Source: Flavobacterium piscinae (GTDB lineage: Bacteria > Bacteroidota > Bacteroidia > Flavobacteriales > Flavobacteriaceae). Taken from it: DNA of 64,000 bases. Made by a program: the position numbers and the translations under genes. The stretch covers positions 248,001 to 312,000 of the forward strand of contig NZ_SBKQ01000002.1 in assembly GCF_004122145.1 (NCBI RefSeq), written 5' to 3'. The notes under the pieces were generated by a model. The model saw nothing but the letters and a program-made list of their open reading frames with translations, did no database searches and was not told the DNA's origin. Positions 45,441-53,365 of the stretch are shown here, in pieces. The stretch's first letter is position 1, and every line of letters begins with the position of its first letter.

Positions 45441-46538
45441 ATGTCAAACAAAATTATTTTTACGCTAGAATCAAGAGAAAATTTTTATTTGGAAGTAATG
45501 AAAGAAAATTTCAAACTTACAGATAAACAGATGTATGAGGCAATTCAGCTAGCTTTTAATCATTTCGAGGAAAATTTGCATTCAAAAAAGAAAATAGAGT
45601 ACAAAGATTTAAGGAATGTATTGACACCAAATATCAACAAGAAAGAAATTGCACTTATTTTTGACAGTTCTAAAATAAAATCAGCTTGGTATGGTTATGA
45701 AGTTTTTGATAAAGTAATTCCGATTTTTAATAAAAAAACAAAGCACAGTATCTTATCCGGTGATTTAATAATTGAGCAAAACTTTTATTTTTGGAGGGAG
45801 GTGTTTTTTGAAGAGTTGATATCTGAAAAAGATACAGATTTTTTGAACATACGAGATTGCTTCATTATTTATATCAATAATCTTTCAAATACCTTATTTA
45901 CTAATTTTCATAATCACCTGAGTAACTATGAGCCTTATGTAGGATTTATTGATACAACGACACAAACAAAATTAAAAACAATAATGTCTTTTATACTATG
46001 CAAAGTAGCCATAGTAAACAATAATGAAATAATCCTTCCTTATGAAGATGAAGATTGGGAAATTGATCAAAACACACAAGGTTTACCATTTGAAAAGTAT
46101 AACTTTTCAATCAGAAGTATTCCAAGTCTATACTATGATTTGTTTTTATCCTATAAAATTGAAAGAGAGGATTTAAAGGGTTACAGTTTAGATACCCGAA
46201 TTGCTTTAAACTCTATTACACCTATTGTAAAAGATTTAGAAAGACTCAATATAGAAATCGATGAGCCAAAGTTTAACTATCTTTTAAACGAAAAAGGAGG
46301 CAAACTAAAAAAAGCTCAATTAGAAAAGTATTCTATTATAGATTTTGAAAAATTAATAAAAGAAAAAATCAAGGATAACTACATCTATGAAATGTCAGAA
46401 TTAAAAGAATTCAATGTCATCAAATTTAATGTAATCATTGAATTAGAAGTTCAATATTCTCAAGAAAAAGTGAAATGTCAGGCTACACTGCATTATATGC
46501 CTAAAGAAAATAAATTAAAATTGATTACATTTTTTTAA
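45441..46538 (+). CDS. uncharacterised protein downstream of hsdR
   Basis: A 365-residue soluble protein starting 32 bases after hsdR on the same strand, so probably in the same transcript. No signal, membrane segment or known catalytic motif. Notable blocks are NKIIFTLESRENFYLEVMKENF, FYFWREVFFEELISEKD and a beta-rich C-terminal domain (VIKFNVIIELEVQYSQEKVK, ATLHYMPKENKLKLITFF). It may be an accessory of the restriction/PrrC cassette; this is positional inference. Confidence 0.55.
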   Translation: MSNKIIFTLESRENFYLEVMKENFKLTDKQMYEAIQLAFNHFEENLHSKKKIEYKDLRNVLTPNINKKEIALIFDSSKIKSAWYGYEVFDKVIPIFNKKTKHSILSGDLIIEQNFYFWREVFFEELISEKDTDFLNIRDCFIIYINNLSNTLFTNFHNHLSNYEPYVGFIDTTTQTKLKTIMSFILCKVAIVNNNEIILPYEDEDWEIDQNTQGLPFEKYNFSIRSIPSLYYDLFLSYKIEREDLKGYSLDTRIALNSITPIVKDLERLNIEIDEPKFNYLLNEKGGKLKKAQLEKYSIIDFEKLIKEKIKDNYIYEMSELKEFNVIKFNVIIELEVQYSQEKVKCQATLHYMPKENKLKLITFF

Positions 46539-46550
46539 TACTTTTGAGAA

Positions 46551-46658
46551 ATGAACATAGAAAGTATCATAGCAATCCTGGCAAATAGTGTGGCAATTTT
46601 AGTAGCCACCAAAAATGATACACCTATACTTTCCCTTTTTAAAAAAACCTTTTTTTAA
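46551..46658 (+). CDS. possible 35-residue hydrophobic peptide
   Basis: An ATG at 46551, 12 bases after the previous stop, opens MNIESIIAILANSVAIL followed by VATKNDTPILSLF and a basic-aromatic end, KKTFF. One amphipathic or membrane helix is predicted. It is followed directly by a terminator. It could be a real tiny last gene of the restriction operon or chance. No other evidence of coding. Confidence 0.35.
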   Translation: MNIESIIAILANSVAILVATKNDTPILSLFKKTFF

Positions 46659-46661
46659 CTT

Positions 46662-46694
46662 TTTTTGACACGTAGTTTTTTTGTGTGTCAAAAA
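46662..46694. terminator. terminator between convergent operons
   Basis: TTTTTGACAC (46662-46671) pairs with GTGTCAAAAA (46685-46694). With T and A runs on both sides it can work in both directions. It separates the plus-strand restriction locus from the minus-strand Pycsar operon. Confidence 0.7.
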
Positions 46695-46718
46695 CTTTCC
46701 TTATAAATAAAGGATTGA

Positions 46719-46750
46719 AGACCAATTGGGAATCGAACCTGTGACCTACT
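46719..46750 (-). other. tRNA-like 3' fragment
   Basis: On the minus strand it reads GTAGGTCACAGGTTCGATTC then CCAATTGG. The GGTTCGATTCC core is that of a tRNA T-loop, but the T stem does not close and no 5' half exists. It may be an old attachment-site remnant left by an integrating element. Weak evidence. Confidence 0.35.
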
Positions 46751-46762
46751 TTTTAAAAAAAA

Positions 46763-47416
46763 TCATTTTTTTTCATTAGAATCAAGTATAAAAAGTGCTA
46801 AATCCATCTTTAATTGGTGTTGTCCAAATTGGATTAATTTGGTAACAGTTGATAGATGACAATGTTTAAATTTAAATTTTCCACATATACACATGGCTTC
46901 TTTTTTTGGCAACTTATTTGTTGTAATTTGTTTTAATATTTTGATAATTAATTCTGAATCTATAAGATTAAATTCTTTAGCATAATAATACTTAACTCCA
47001 TCAAATTCATGAGGATAATCACCATTTGCATAATTCCCTGTTTGTAGCTTATATTGATGATTAGCAAAAAACGGATAAATCTTGTTTTGATAAAAAGAAA
47101 TCAAATCAATTCCTTTATTTTTTAATAGTAGTAGTTGGTGAGTAATATCCAAACAACAAGCACCATCATTAGCTATATGCCAATCATTTTCTCGTTTAAT
47201 CTTCTTGGAAATTTCATAAACCTCAGGAATAATATTGGGATATTTAGTGACAGGAACCTTAATCCTTATATCATAACTATCCCAATAATTTCCATCAACA
47301 TCTATAATATCAATTTTACCATCCAAAGTAAGTTTAACTTCTGTTTCCTCAACTAAAAAGAAAATTGGATACATATCCAAGAATGCTTCAATATCTTTAC
47401 TTAACTTTCTATTCAT
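46763..47416 (-). CDS. E2-like (ubiquitin-conjugating-fold) protein with SEC-C-like end
   Basis: A 217-residue protein. VPVTKYPNIIPEVYEI fits the beta-meander and the conserved proline region of E2 folds. NDWHIANDGACCLDITHQ holds the candidate catalytic cysteine (C87 or C88) after the D-G turn, as in prokaryotic E2-like proteins of CBASS loci. A C-terminal MCICGKFKFKHCHL (C176, C178, C186, H187) resembles a SEC-C zinc motif. Its ATG overlaps the cyclase stop, so it is coupled to the cyclase. It might modify or prime the cyclase, as the E2-type Cap2 does in short type II CBASS. That is an analogy. Confidence 0.68.
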   Translation of the reverse strand: MNRKLSKDIEAFLDMYPIFFLVEETEVKLTLDGKIDIIDVDGNYWDSYDIRIKVPVTKYPNIIPEVYEISKKIKRENDWHIANDGACCLDITHQLLLLKNKGIDLISFYQNKIYPFFANHQYKLQTGNYANGDYPHEFDGVKYYYAKEFNLIDSELIIKILKQITTNKLPKKEAMCICGKFKFKHCHLSTVTKLIQFGQHQLKMDLALFILDSNEKK

Positions 47417-48426
47417 TAATTGAAATAGGGTTTACTCAATTCCGCGATAGGTTGTAAATGCAGAGGATTTAATATAGTATTTGATACGGGAAGTCTAAAA
47501 TTTAATTTTCCATTTTGATCTAATGTAACGTGAGGTTGCTCTTTTAAAAACTTTTCCCAATTAAAATCATGTTGGGTATAATAAAAACCTTCTTCAGGAT
47601 TTTTGAAAATATAACGGTCGTTTTCATTTCCGGTTCTTTTAGAAACAACGCTAAAATATTCTTCACTTTTCGGCAATAAATCTTTTATATGGTCACCTGC
47701 AACAATTCCGAACCTACTAGCATAAGACTGCATTTTACTAGCTAAACTAGTATGTAAGCTGCAAGTAGTAACCTCACTAATATTTTCTATTCCACAAGAA
47801 CCCCATAAAACATCTTCTGCCTCTCCAATATCAATACCACTTCTTATGGAAATATTCTCAACGCCTTGAGATAATAAATAATCTTTCAAATCATTTTGCA
47901 CAAAATAACTATAGGTACTTAGAGATAATAAAGCATCCTTAACAGCTTTTTCTTTTGATATATTTTTACCTCCAAAATAAACAAATAAGCCATCTCCTTG
48001 AATGCGTTGAATATAACCACCATGAATTAAAGCAGTATGTATATTTGCTTTTACAAGTGTATTAGTAATTAAGAACACAGTTTCTTTACTAAATTTTTTA
48101 AATAAATTAGTACTACCCACAATATCAACGAAGCATGAAATAATATAATGTTCTTCTGTGGTGTTAGTAGCCTTTAAATGGCCAAAGTCAGGATGCAATC
48201 CTAATGTTTGATTATAATTAGGTCTGGATAAGCCAGAAATCTCAGAATATTTACGCATGCTGGGTGCAAGCTCTTTATCTGATATTTTATTTTTAATTGA
48301 TGAAAAAGTTGCTTTATAGCTTTCATTTAATGGTCTAGCTCCTGATAATCCTTTTGATAAAGAACTTCTTTGGTCTGCCTGTACTGCTTCTTTGATTACA
48401 TTAAAATAATCTAAATATATATTCAT
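47416..48426 (-). CDS. pycC: class III nucleotide cyclase, predicted Pycsar cyclase PycC
   Basis: A 336-residue protein. The cyclase core shows IISCFVDIVGSTNLFKKF with D101, then YIQRIQGDGLFVYFGG with D145. These are the two metal-binding aspartates of adenylyl/guanylyl cyclase-like enzymes. Pycsar cyclases with this architecture make cCMP or cUMP on phage infection. Next to a small membrane protein of PycTM type upstream (2-base gap), this call is well supported. The C-terminal ~110 residues (FNWEKFLKEQPHV and onward) are not part of the core. Which nucleotide it makes cannot be read from the sequence with confidence. Confidence 0.8.
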   Translation of the reverse strand: MNIYLDYFNVIKEAVQADQRSSLSKGLSGARPLNESYKATFSSIKNKISDKELAPSMRKYSEISGLSRPNYNQTLGLHPDFGHLKATNTTEEHYIISCFVDIVGSTNLFKKFSKETVFLITNTLVKANIHTALIHGGYIQRIQGDGLFVYFGGKNISKEKAVKDALLSLSTYSYFVQNDLKDYLLSQGVENISIRSGIDIGEAEDVLWGSCGIENISEVTTCSLHTSLASKMQSYASRFGIVAGDHIKDLLPKSEEYFSVVSKRTGNENDRYIFKNPEEGFYYTQHDFNWEKFLKEQPHVTLDQNGKLNFRLPVSNTILNPLHLQPIAELSKPYFN

Positions 48427-48427
48427 T

Positions 48428-48928
48428 TTAAATATTGTTTTTAAAAATTAATAGTGATACAATAATTAACATTATAACTTGAAAAAGCATTGATTGTCCA
48501 GTTATACTTAAAATTGTAAATTTTTTACTCAATCCTTTTGATAAGTAATAGACTTGTTCTCTTAAATCATTCAAGTCTTCTTTTTCATCACATTTTTTGC
48601 TTTTTTCTTTATATTCATCAAAAGTATTTTTTGATATAGTTCCAAAATAATACAAAGACGAAGATTTAAATCCTAAAAATGGAATACTAGCATAAATTAG
48701 CAAAGCTATTGTCAATAACCCTACTAAAGTCAATAGTATAATCAAAAACTCAATACTAGATTTACAAATAGTGAGTTTTGAACTTATGGCAAAATAGGTT
48801 CCAGTTATTCCTCCAAGTAAAAAAGTATTTACAGCAATATAAACTGCAATTTTATTATTGATACTATCATAATAATGGTCAAATCTCCCGATATTAAAAA
48901 GTAAACGTTCTTTTTCTGATTTATTCAT
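48428..48928 (-). CDS. pycTM: predicted Pycsar membrane effector (PycTM type)
   Basis: A 166-residue protein. It starts with a helix, LFNIGRFDHYYDSINNKIAV, typical of PycTM-domain proteins. Hydrophobic segments follow near 28-48, 57-80 and 140-162, with a charged cytoplasmic loop between the second and third (EYKEKSKKCDEKEDLNDLRE). PycTM effectors disrupt the inner membrane when they bind the cyclic pyrimidine signal. It is the first gene of a three-gene minus-strand operon with the cyclase and E2-like genes. Confidence 0.72.
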   Translation of the reverse strand: MNKSEKERLLFNIGRFDHYYDSINNKIAVYIAVNTFLLGGITGTYFAISSKLTICKSSIEFLIILLTLVGLLTIALLIYASIPFLGFKSSSLYYFGTISKNTFDEYKEKSKKCDEKEDLNDLREQVYYLSKGLSKKFTILSITGQSMLFQVIMLIIVSLLIFKNNI

Positions 48929-48944
48929 TCTATTTAATTTAAAA

Positions 48945-48971
48945 TTAGACGAGCCTTAAAAGCTCGTCTAA
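48945..48971. terminator. terminator separating the small-protein genes from the Pycsar operon
   Basis: A perfect 10-base stem, TTAGACGAGC (48945-48954) with GCTCGTCTAA (48962-48971), with A/T runs on both sides. Confidence 0.75.
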
Positions 48972-48982
48972 AAAATAATAAT

Positions 48983-49147
48983 TTATTTCAACGCTTTAGC
49001 AACCAAAGAAAAAGCAACAATTAGAGAAGCCACTACAGCTATTCCATTGACTAATTCTGCTACTTCATCATAAACTGTAACACAGTTATTTTTAAGGCAA
49101 ATAGTTGCTTTTGGGTTGTGTTGAAATCTTTTGGTAATTGTACTCAT
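48983..49147 (-). CDS. small membrane protein
   Basis: A 54-residue protein starting MSTITKRFQHNPK (ATG at 49147; an upstream alternative start is less likely). The C-terminal half is one membrane helix, GIAVVASLIVAFSLVAKALK. The N-terminal half has two cysteines (ICLKNNCVTVYDEV). No family recognised. It lies just upstream of the terminator preceding the Pycsar operon and downstream of the 57-residue protein gene. Confidence 0.5.
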   Translation of the reverse strand: MSTITKRFQHNPKATICLKNNCVTVYDEVAELVNGIAVVASLIVAFSLVAKALK

Positions 49148-49224
49148 AAGAATTCTATTTTTGGTGAAACAAAAGTGCATTTACCCTATTGGGTAAAGCA
49201 CACCTAACTACTCTAAAAAGAAAA

Positions 49225-49398
49225 TCACTTCTCTTTTCTTACTCCTTTAAAAGGCGTTCCATCTTGCTTAACATCCATAAAACGACCAGTACTAGCGTCA
49301 CGCTTAACATACTGTTCAGTTTTAGGATTATAAGTCTGACTTCTTCCTTTTACTGCACCATTACGATGCCCATCTCCGGGTGTACCATTTTTTGCCAT
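49225..49398 (-). CDS. small conserved basic protein
   Basis: A 57-residue protein, MAKNGTPGDGHRNGAVKGRS at the start, then KRDASTGRFMDVKQDG and FKGVRKEK at the end. The ATG at 49398 was chosen over upstream starts because the MAKNGTPGDG start is that of a recurrent Bacteroidota small-protein family. No function known. It shares a TGRF core with the secreted basic peptide at 29333-29521. Confidence 0.7.
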   Translation of the reverse strand: MAKNGTPGDGHRNGAVKGRSQTYNPKTEQYVKRDASTGRFMDVKQDGTPFKGVRKEK

Positions 49399-49488
49399 GG
49401 CTATCAGATTTAATACAATCAAACAATTTAAAACTGAGGCGTTTGATTAAAAACCCAAGGAATAATTAGGTAATAAATAGAATTCTAT

Positions 49489-49570
49489 TACTTTTGCAGA
49501 ATAATTTAAAAGGGTCCAATCAATTAAATTACTCTGACCGAAGCACTATTCCATAGCTTCGGTTTTTTTA
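49489..49570 (+). ncRNA. candidate small RNA with promoter and terminator
   Basis: TACTTTTG (49489-49496) matches the Bacteroidota -7 element TAnnTTTG. About 40 bases later comes a strong hairpin, CCGAAGC (49538-49544) with GCTTCGG (49556-49562), followed by seven T. No open frame lies between. A transcript of roughly 65-70 bases would result. The stem could instead just serve as a terminator on the plus strand between neighbours. Confidence 0.4.
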
Positions 49571-49834
49571 TGTGTAAGATGCTATATCTGACATTTTTAC
49601 TTTTCCAATATAGCCCAGTTCTTCCAACTCTTTTTCAGAAAGTTCCAATACATTGCTGACAGATAACTTCTCTTCTTCAGATGTGCTGTATATAAATAAT
49701 TCACGAAGAGCTTTCCCAGTATAATAAACCAATGTATTAGTCTTCATAATATATCTTTTTACACCATAATTAAATACTTCACCATTTAGAAGAATAATTA
49801 TACCAGCATGTCCTTCATTTAATTTTATCTTCAT
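49568..49834 (-). CDS. small uncharacterised protein downstream of the RelE-like toxin
   Basis: An 88-residue protein beginning KLNEGHAGIIILLNGEVFNYG, then a helical, acidic second half (LSEKELEELGYIGKVKM). It is 6 bases from the RelE-like gene and thus the third gene of that operon. No known domain. It may be an accessory antitoxin or unrelated. Confidence 0.5.
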   Translation of the reverse strand: MKIKLNEGHAGIIILLNGEVFNYGVKRYIMKTNTLVYYTGKALRELFIYSTSEEEKLSVSNVLELSEKELEELGYIGKVKMSDIASYT

Positions 49835-49840
49835 AATTTA

Positions 49841-50188
49841 TTATTTAAAATACTCTAAAATCCGATCTCTATCTTCATTTTCTTTTTCATTCTTATGATA
49901 AATTTCTACAAAAACGATGCATTCTTCTTCTTTAAAATAAGCATAAACCAATCGCAAACCTGAATTAACTCCTTTTCCTTTAAGCGATTTACAAGCAATT
50001 TTCTTAACTTTTATGACACAACTCTCAATACCTAAATTATCAATTCTATAACTAAATGGTGGTCTATCCTCAGGTAGAACTTCTAACACTTTCTTTACAA
50101 GCTCAATGTCATCAACTAAAGTTTTATACTTCTTTAAAAGTGTCTTAAAATCTTTCTTGAAAGGAGTTATTTCTTCAAATTCAATCAT
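49841..50188 (-). CDS. RelE/YoeB-like toxin
   Basis: A 115-residue protein: FEEITPFKKDFKTLLKKYKTL at the N-terminus, CKSLKGKGVNSGLRLVYAYF in the centre, and FVEIYHKNEKENED near the end. This order of a basic face, the G-x-R-L-V-Y strand and the Y-H-K-N-E segment is typical of RelE-fold mRNA interferases. Its start overlaps the Panacea antitoxin gene by 4 bases. It probably cleaves mRNA at the ribosome when free. Confidence 0.75.
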   Translation of the reverse strand: MIEFEEITPFKKDFKTLLKKYKTLVDDIELVKKVLEVLPEDRPPFSYRIDNLGIESCVIKVKKIACKSLKGKGVNSGLRLVYAYFKEEECIVFVEIYHKNEKENEDRDRILEYFK

Positions 50189-50982
50189 AACCCATTATCT
50201 TCTTCATAGTTTCTAACGGAGAACGGAGGTTCACGATAAAAAGCCAATTCGTAATCAATTTCTTCACCATCTTTAGAAACCATCCAAGGAATATCCTTAT
50301 GAGAATAATTACTTACTGCGGAAGCAGACCAATCACTCATTTGCTCAATCACTCTATCGATAACTTCTTTCTCACTAGCCTTTAATTCTGTTAAGTCAGC
50401 TTTTACAAGCGGTATATATCGAGTTTGTGGATAACCATGATACTCCGTTTTTAATCGCTGAATAGTTTCGCTCTCAATCATATCATGAATAATAATATCC
50501 AAATTTTGAGGAACTGGTCCAAAAGGCAATTTACGATAAGTGGCTCCTGTCAATTGTTCTTCATACAATTCATAATAATTAAAATCTGAAAAATACAAAA
50601 GCTTATATAAAACAGTTTCTCCTACATTTGGTTTTCCGGCACAATGTTCCAAGATGTAAAGCAAAATATTTTTCATCTTACTTACCTTTAAAGAGGGTAC
50701 TGAAATTCTTTCTGTAACATTGTCTTGTTTTTTCTCCTCATAGTAATCTAAAGTATCCAATGAAAATTTTTCAGACATAAAATCATCAAGAGAAAAACCC
50801 AATACTTGCCCAAATTTTTGCAATTCCATTATATTCAAACTTCTTTTTCCTAATTCTATTTGAGTCAAAGAAGGTCTAGATATACCAACCATTTTTGCCA
50901 AATCTTCTTGAGAAAATTGCTTTCTCTTTCTCAATTCAGAAATACGATGGCCAATTTGATCTTGTGAAATTTGAAATAGCAT
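50185..50982 (-). CDS. XRE-Panacea (DUF4065) antitoxin
   Basis: A 265-residue fusion. Residues 10-65 are an XRE HTH (RISELRKRKQFSQEDLAKMV, RPSLTQIELGKRSLNIM). From ~100 a DUF4065/SocA-like Panacea domain follows: VGETVLYKLLYFSDFNYYEL, TYRKLPFGPVPQNLD and KEVIDRVIEQMSDWSA. Panacea antitoxins are shared by many unrelated toxins; the RelE-like gene overlapping it would be the partner. The HTH suggests autorepression. It is the last gene before the hairpin-rich region. Confidence 0.82.
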   Translation of the reverse strand: MLFQISQDQIGHRISELRKRKQFSQEDLAKMVGISRPSLTQIELGKRSLNIMELQKFGQVLGFSLDDFMSEKFSLDTLDYYEEKKQDNVTERISVPSLKVSKMKNILLYILEHCAGKPNVGETVLYKLLYFSDFNYYELYEEQLTGATYRKLPFGPVPQNLDIIIHDMIESETIQRLKTEYHGYPQTRYIPLVKADLTELKASEKEVIDRVIEQMSDWSASAVSNYSHKDIPWMVSKDGEEIDYELAFYREPPFSVRNYEEDNGL

Positions 50983-51101
50983 AATTTTGAAATATAGATT
51001 AGTTATGCAAATATATAAAATGTTTTAAATCAAAACAAATTAATGTTAGAAAATAAAACAGTTATTTGTTTCCAGTTGCCACTCCTTCCCAACGCTCTAA
51101 A

Positions 51102-52682
51102 AAGTTTTTGTATGCCAGAAATGTATCACTCCGAATGGAAAATGTGCAAGGCAACAAAAACTTTTCCCAAAGCTTAGTTACATAATGTGGCATTATAGGG
51201 CAATAAAGAAGTTTTTTCCTTCGAAACAAGAGTAGTAATTGCCCTATAATAACATTATGTAAAAAAGCCGCACGGCCAACGCTCGAAAGCCCCGCTCCAG
51301 CCACACATTTTTGGTAGCTTTCCTCGCATCACCCAAGCTACCAAAAACACGTGGCTTCGCGGGTCTTACTTTGTGTTTTCATAAGAAGTTTTGTCCTTTG
51401 CTTAAAAGCCTTTCTTCGAATCACGTTTTACCTATTGTTTTTATCAACGAACCGCTTAAATCGGAAGTATTTGCATTATATTTTGAAGTTGCATAAATTT
51501 TCATGAGAAAAGCTCTGCCAACTGAGACTGTGACTGCCAACTTTCAAAACCATGCAACCTCAAAATATAAAATCATCCGCAAGAGTATAGTTTTGATTTG
51601 CTCAAGAGAGTAGTAGTAATTGCTTTTAGTCTTGCAGATGCCATAATGCTTTTAACAACATTAAACCTTAAAACTATCAACTTTTAAACTCCTTCCAGGC
51701 ATCAGTAAGCCTTAAAAGCAATCAGAAAAGAAACTGCCAAGCAAATCAAAACTATACACTTGCTCAATCTCCGTATCAAATTCTACCTAAATACTTAAAA
51801 AAAGCGGTAGTATTTGCATTGTTTTTTGAAGGTGCCATCCATCTCCTGATAAAGTTTTGCCTAACTCATCTTTTCAATTCACTTTCAGGCACCATCAAAA
51901 ATCAAGACTATGTGCCAGTAAGAGTTTCAAATTTCGTGTTCGGATAAAAAGCGTTTACATTGTTTTTTGGTTTTTTCATCCGCCCCCAAAATTTGAAACA
52001 CTTACAAGACGTCCCCAACTCCGAACGATAGCAAACCGGTCTTCGATAGAAATATTCCCTAACATCTTATAAAATCGGAAGTATTTGCATTGTTTTTTGA
52101 AGGTGCTATCCATCTCCTAATCAAAACCAACTAACACTCTATTTCAATTCACTTACCGGCACCCTCAAAAATCAAAACGGGCATCAAGAGTTTCAAATTT
52201 TGGTTCTGGATGAAAAGCGTGGTTATTGTTTTTTTTGGTTATTTCATCCAGAACCAAAATTGGAAACCCTTGCAAGACGACCCCAACTACGAACGAGAGT
52301 AAACCGTCCTTCGAAACAAAATCTATTTTATACAAAGCGGTGTTAGATAAAAAATGATAGCAGAAATAAATCCGTGAAAATCAAACAATAGCGAAGCTAT
52401 CAAAATCAGTGAAAATCCGCGTTTAGCTTTAGCTAATCCGTTCAATCCGCGTTCCAATAAAGAAACGTGAAACTTTCCACTCCGAATCAAAAAAAATAAA
52501 ATAAAAAAAAAGATAGCAAAGTTAAGTTCCGGGTTATCAAAAAAGCAAGTTCAAGCCCTGCGGGTTTTTTAAAAAATCTCCACCACCCATCCATCTCCGA
52601 ATCACTTTTTACCTAACAATATTTTTCATAAGACGTTATGGGGTGGTAGTATTTTTAAAAAAAACTTGCTTTTTTGAAACCC
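51102..52682. repeat. gene-free region packed with long inverted repeats
   Basis: Inverted repeats follow each other: 51102-51163; 51178-51262 (12-base core ATTGCCCTATAA); 51308-51347 (13-base perfect); 51477-51569; 51586-51756 (16-base perfect outer stem TATAGTTTTGATTTGC, nested inner stem); 51822-51902; 51924-51999; 52092-52171; 52191-52266 (25 bases, nearly perfect); 52531-52682 (nested). A motif TATTTGCATTGTTTTTTGA recurs before several stems. Bases 51806-52060 and 52075-52325 are a tandem duplication of one two-hairpin unit. No convincing ORF exists from 50983 to 52781. Origin and function are unknown. Confidence 0.8.
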
Positions 52683-52781
52683 TCCACTTAAAGAGAGTGC
52701 TTTCTTTTTTTTCTTTTTTTTCTTTTCAAAAAATTTTAATGGAAAAGTGTGTCTTGTCAGTAATTCTTTAAACGCCACGTT

Positions 52782-53204
52782 ATGATAAATTTTAAATTAA
52801 AACACCACCGAACTGGGGAAACCTACTCAAACCCTCATTTTTTCATTCTCAACAAGGGAATGAATACAGGGAAACCACTCAATGAACCATGCCCGAACTG
52901 TTTTGTAATTCTTTTGTACTGCTCAGAAGATTGCGAACACATGAAAGCCATTATTTCATCACTTTGGAGGATAAAATTTTGGCATCATTTTTTAATTGGT
53001 TCCGTTATACCTTATATCCGAATCCATGATTTTTCTAAAAATCTGATGTTAAAATCTAATGAAATGATGCAAGATTTTGAACAACACAAAAAAGACGTCG
53101 CAACCCTCAAATTGTTGGAGCAAAAAGAGGACCAATTTCATAAAAACATCAACCTCATAAATGACCTCAGAAAGGTTATTTTATATCGGTACTGTAAAAG
53201 GTAA
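52782..53204 (+). CDS. DUF6943-like small protein
   Basis: A 140-residue protein: FILNKGMNTGKPLNEPCPNC, LIGSVIPYIRIHDF and a helical C-terminal part ending in VILYRYCKR. This resembles a Bacteroidota family (DUF6943, as I recall) usually found in conjugative elements and prophages. No catalytic motif. Its ATG follows immediately on the last bases of the hairpin region (GTTATGAT), and a terminator follows 13 bases after its stop. Confidence 0.6.
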   Translation: MINFKLKHHRTGETYSNPHFFILNKGMNTGKPLNEPCPNCFVILLYCSEDCEHMKAIISSLWRIKFWHHFLIGSVIPYIRIHDFSKNLMLKSNEMMQDFEQHKKDVATLKLLEQKEDQFHKNINLINDLRKVILYRYCKR

Positions 53205-53216
53205 ATTTCACCCAAA

Positions 53217-53252
53217 AAAACAGCCTAATCGAGAGACTAGGCTGTTTTATTT
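53217..53252 (+). terminator. intrinsic terminator
   Basis: CAGCCTA (53221-53227) pairs with TAGGCTG (53238-53244), followed by TTTTATTTTG. Ends the transcript of the DUF6943-like gene. Confidence 0.85.
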
Positions 53253-53365
53253 TGTTGATAACCGTAAATTTTGTTAATATTCTATACTCAAAAAATCCAT
53301 CAATTTTAATTTTAAAAGGTATTTTTGAAATCAAGTAAGTATTGAAATTACTCAAATAAGAAAAT

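Noticed and set aside
51062..51304. 80-codon open frame on the minus strand, and 51857-52072 on the plus strand
   Set aside because: Both fall across the arms of inverted repeats, have atypical composition for this genome and no recognisable protein features; better explained by the hairpin array.
51102..52682. CRISPR array
   Set aside because: The repeats here are long inverted repeats and a tandem 250-base unit, not short direct repeats with regular spacers; no cas genes are in the window.
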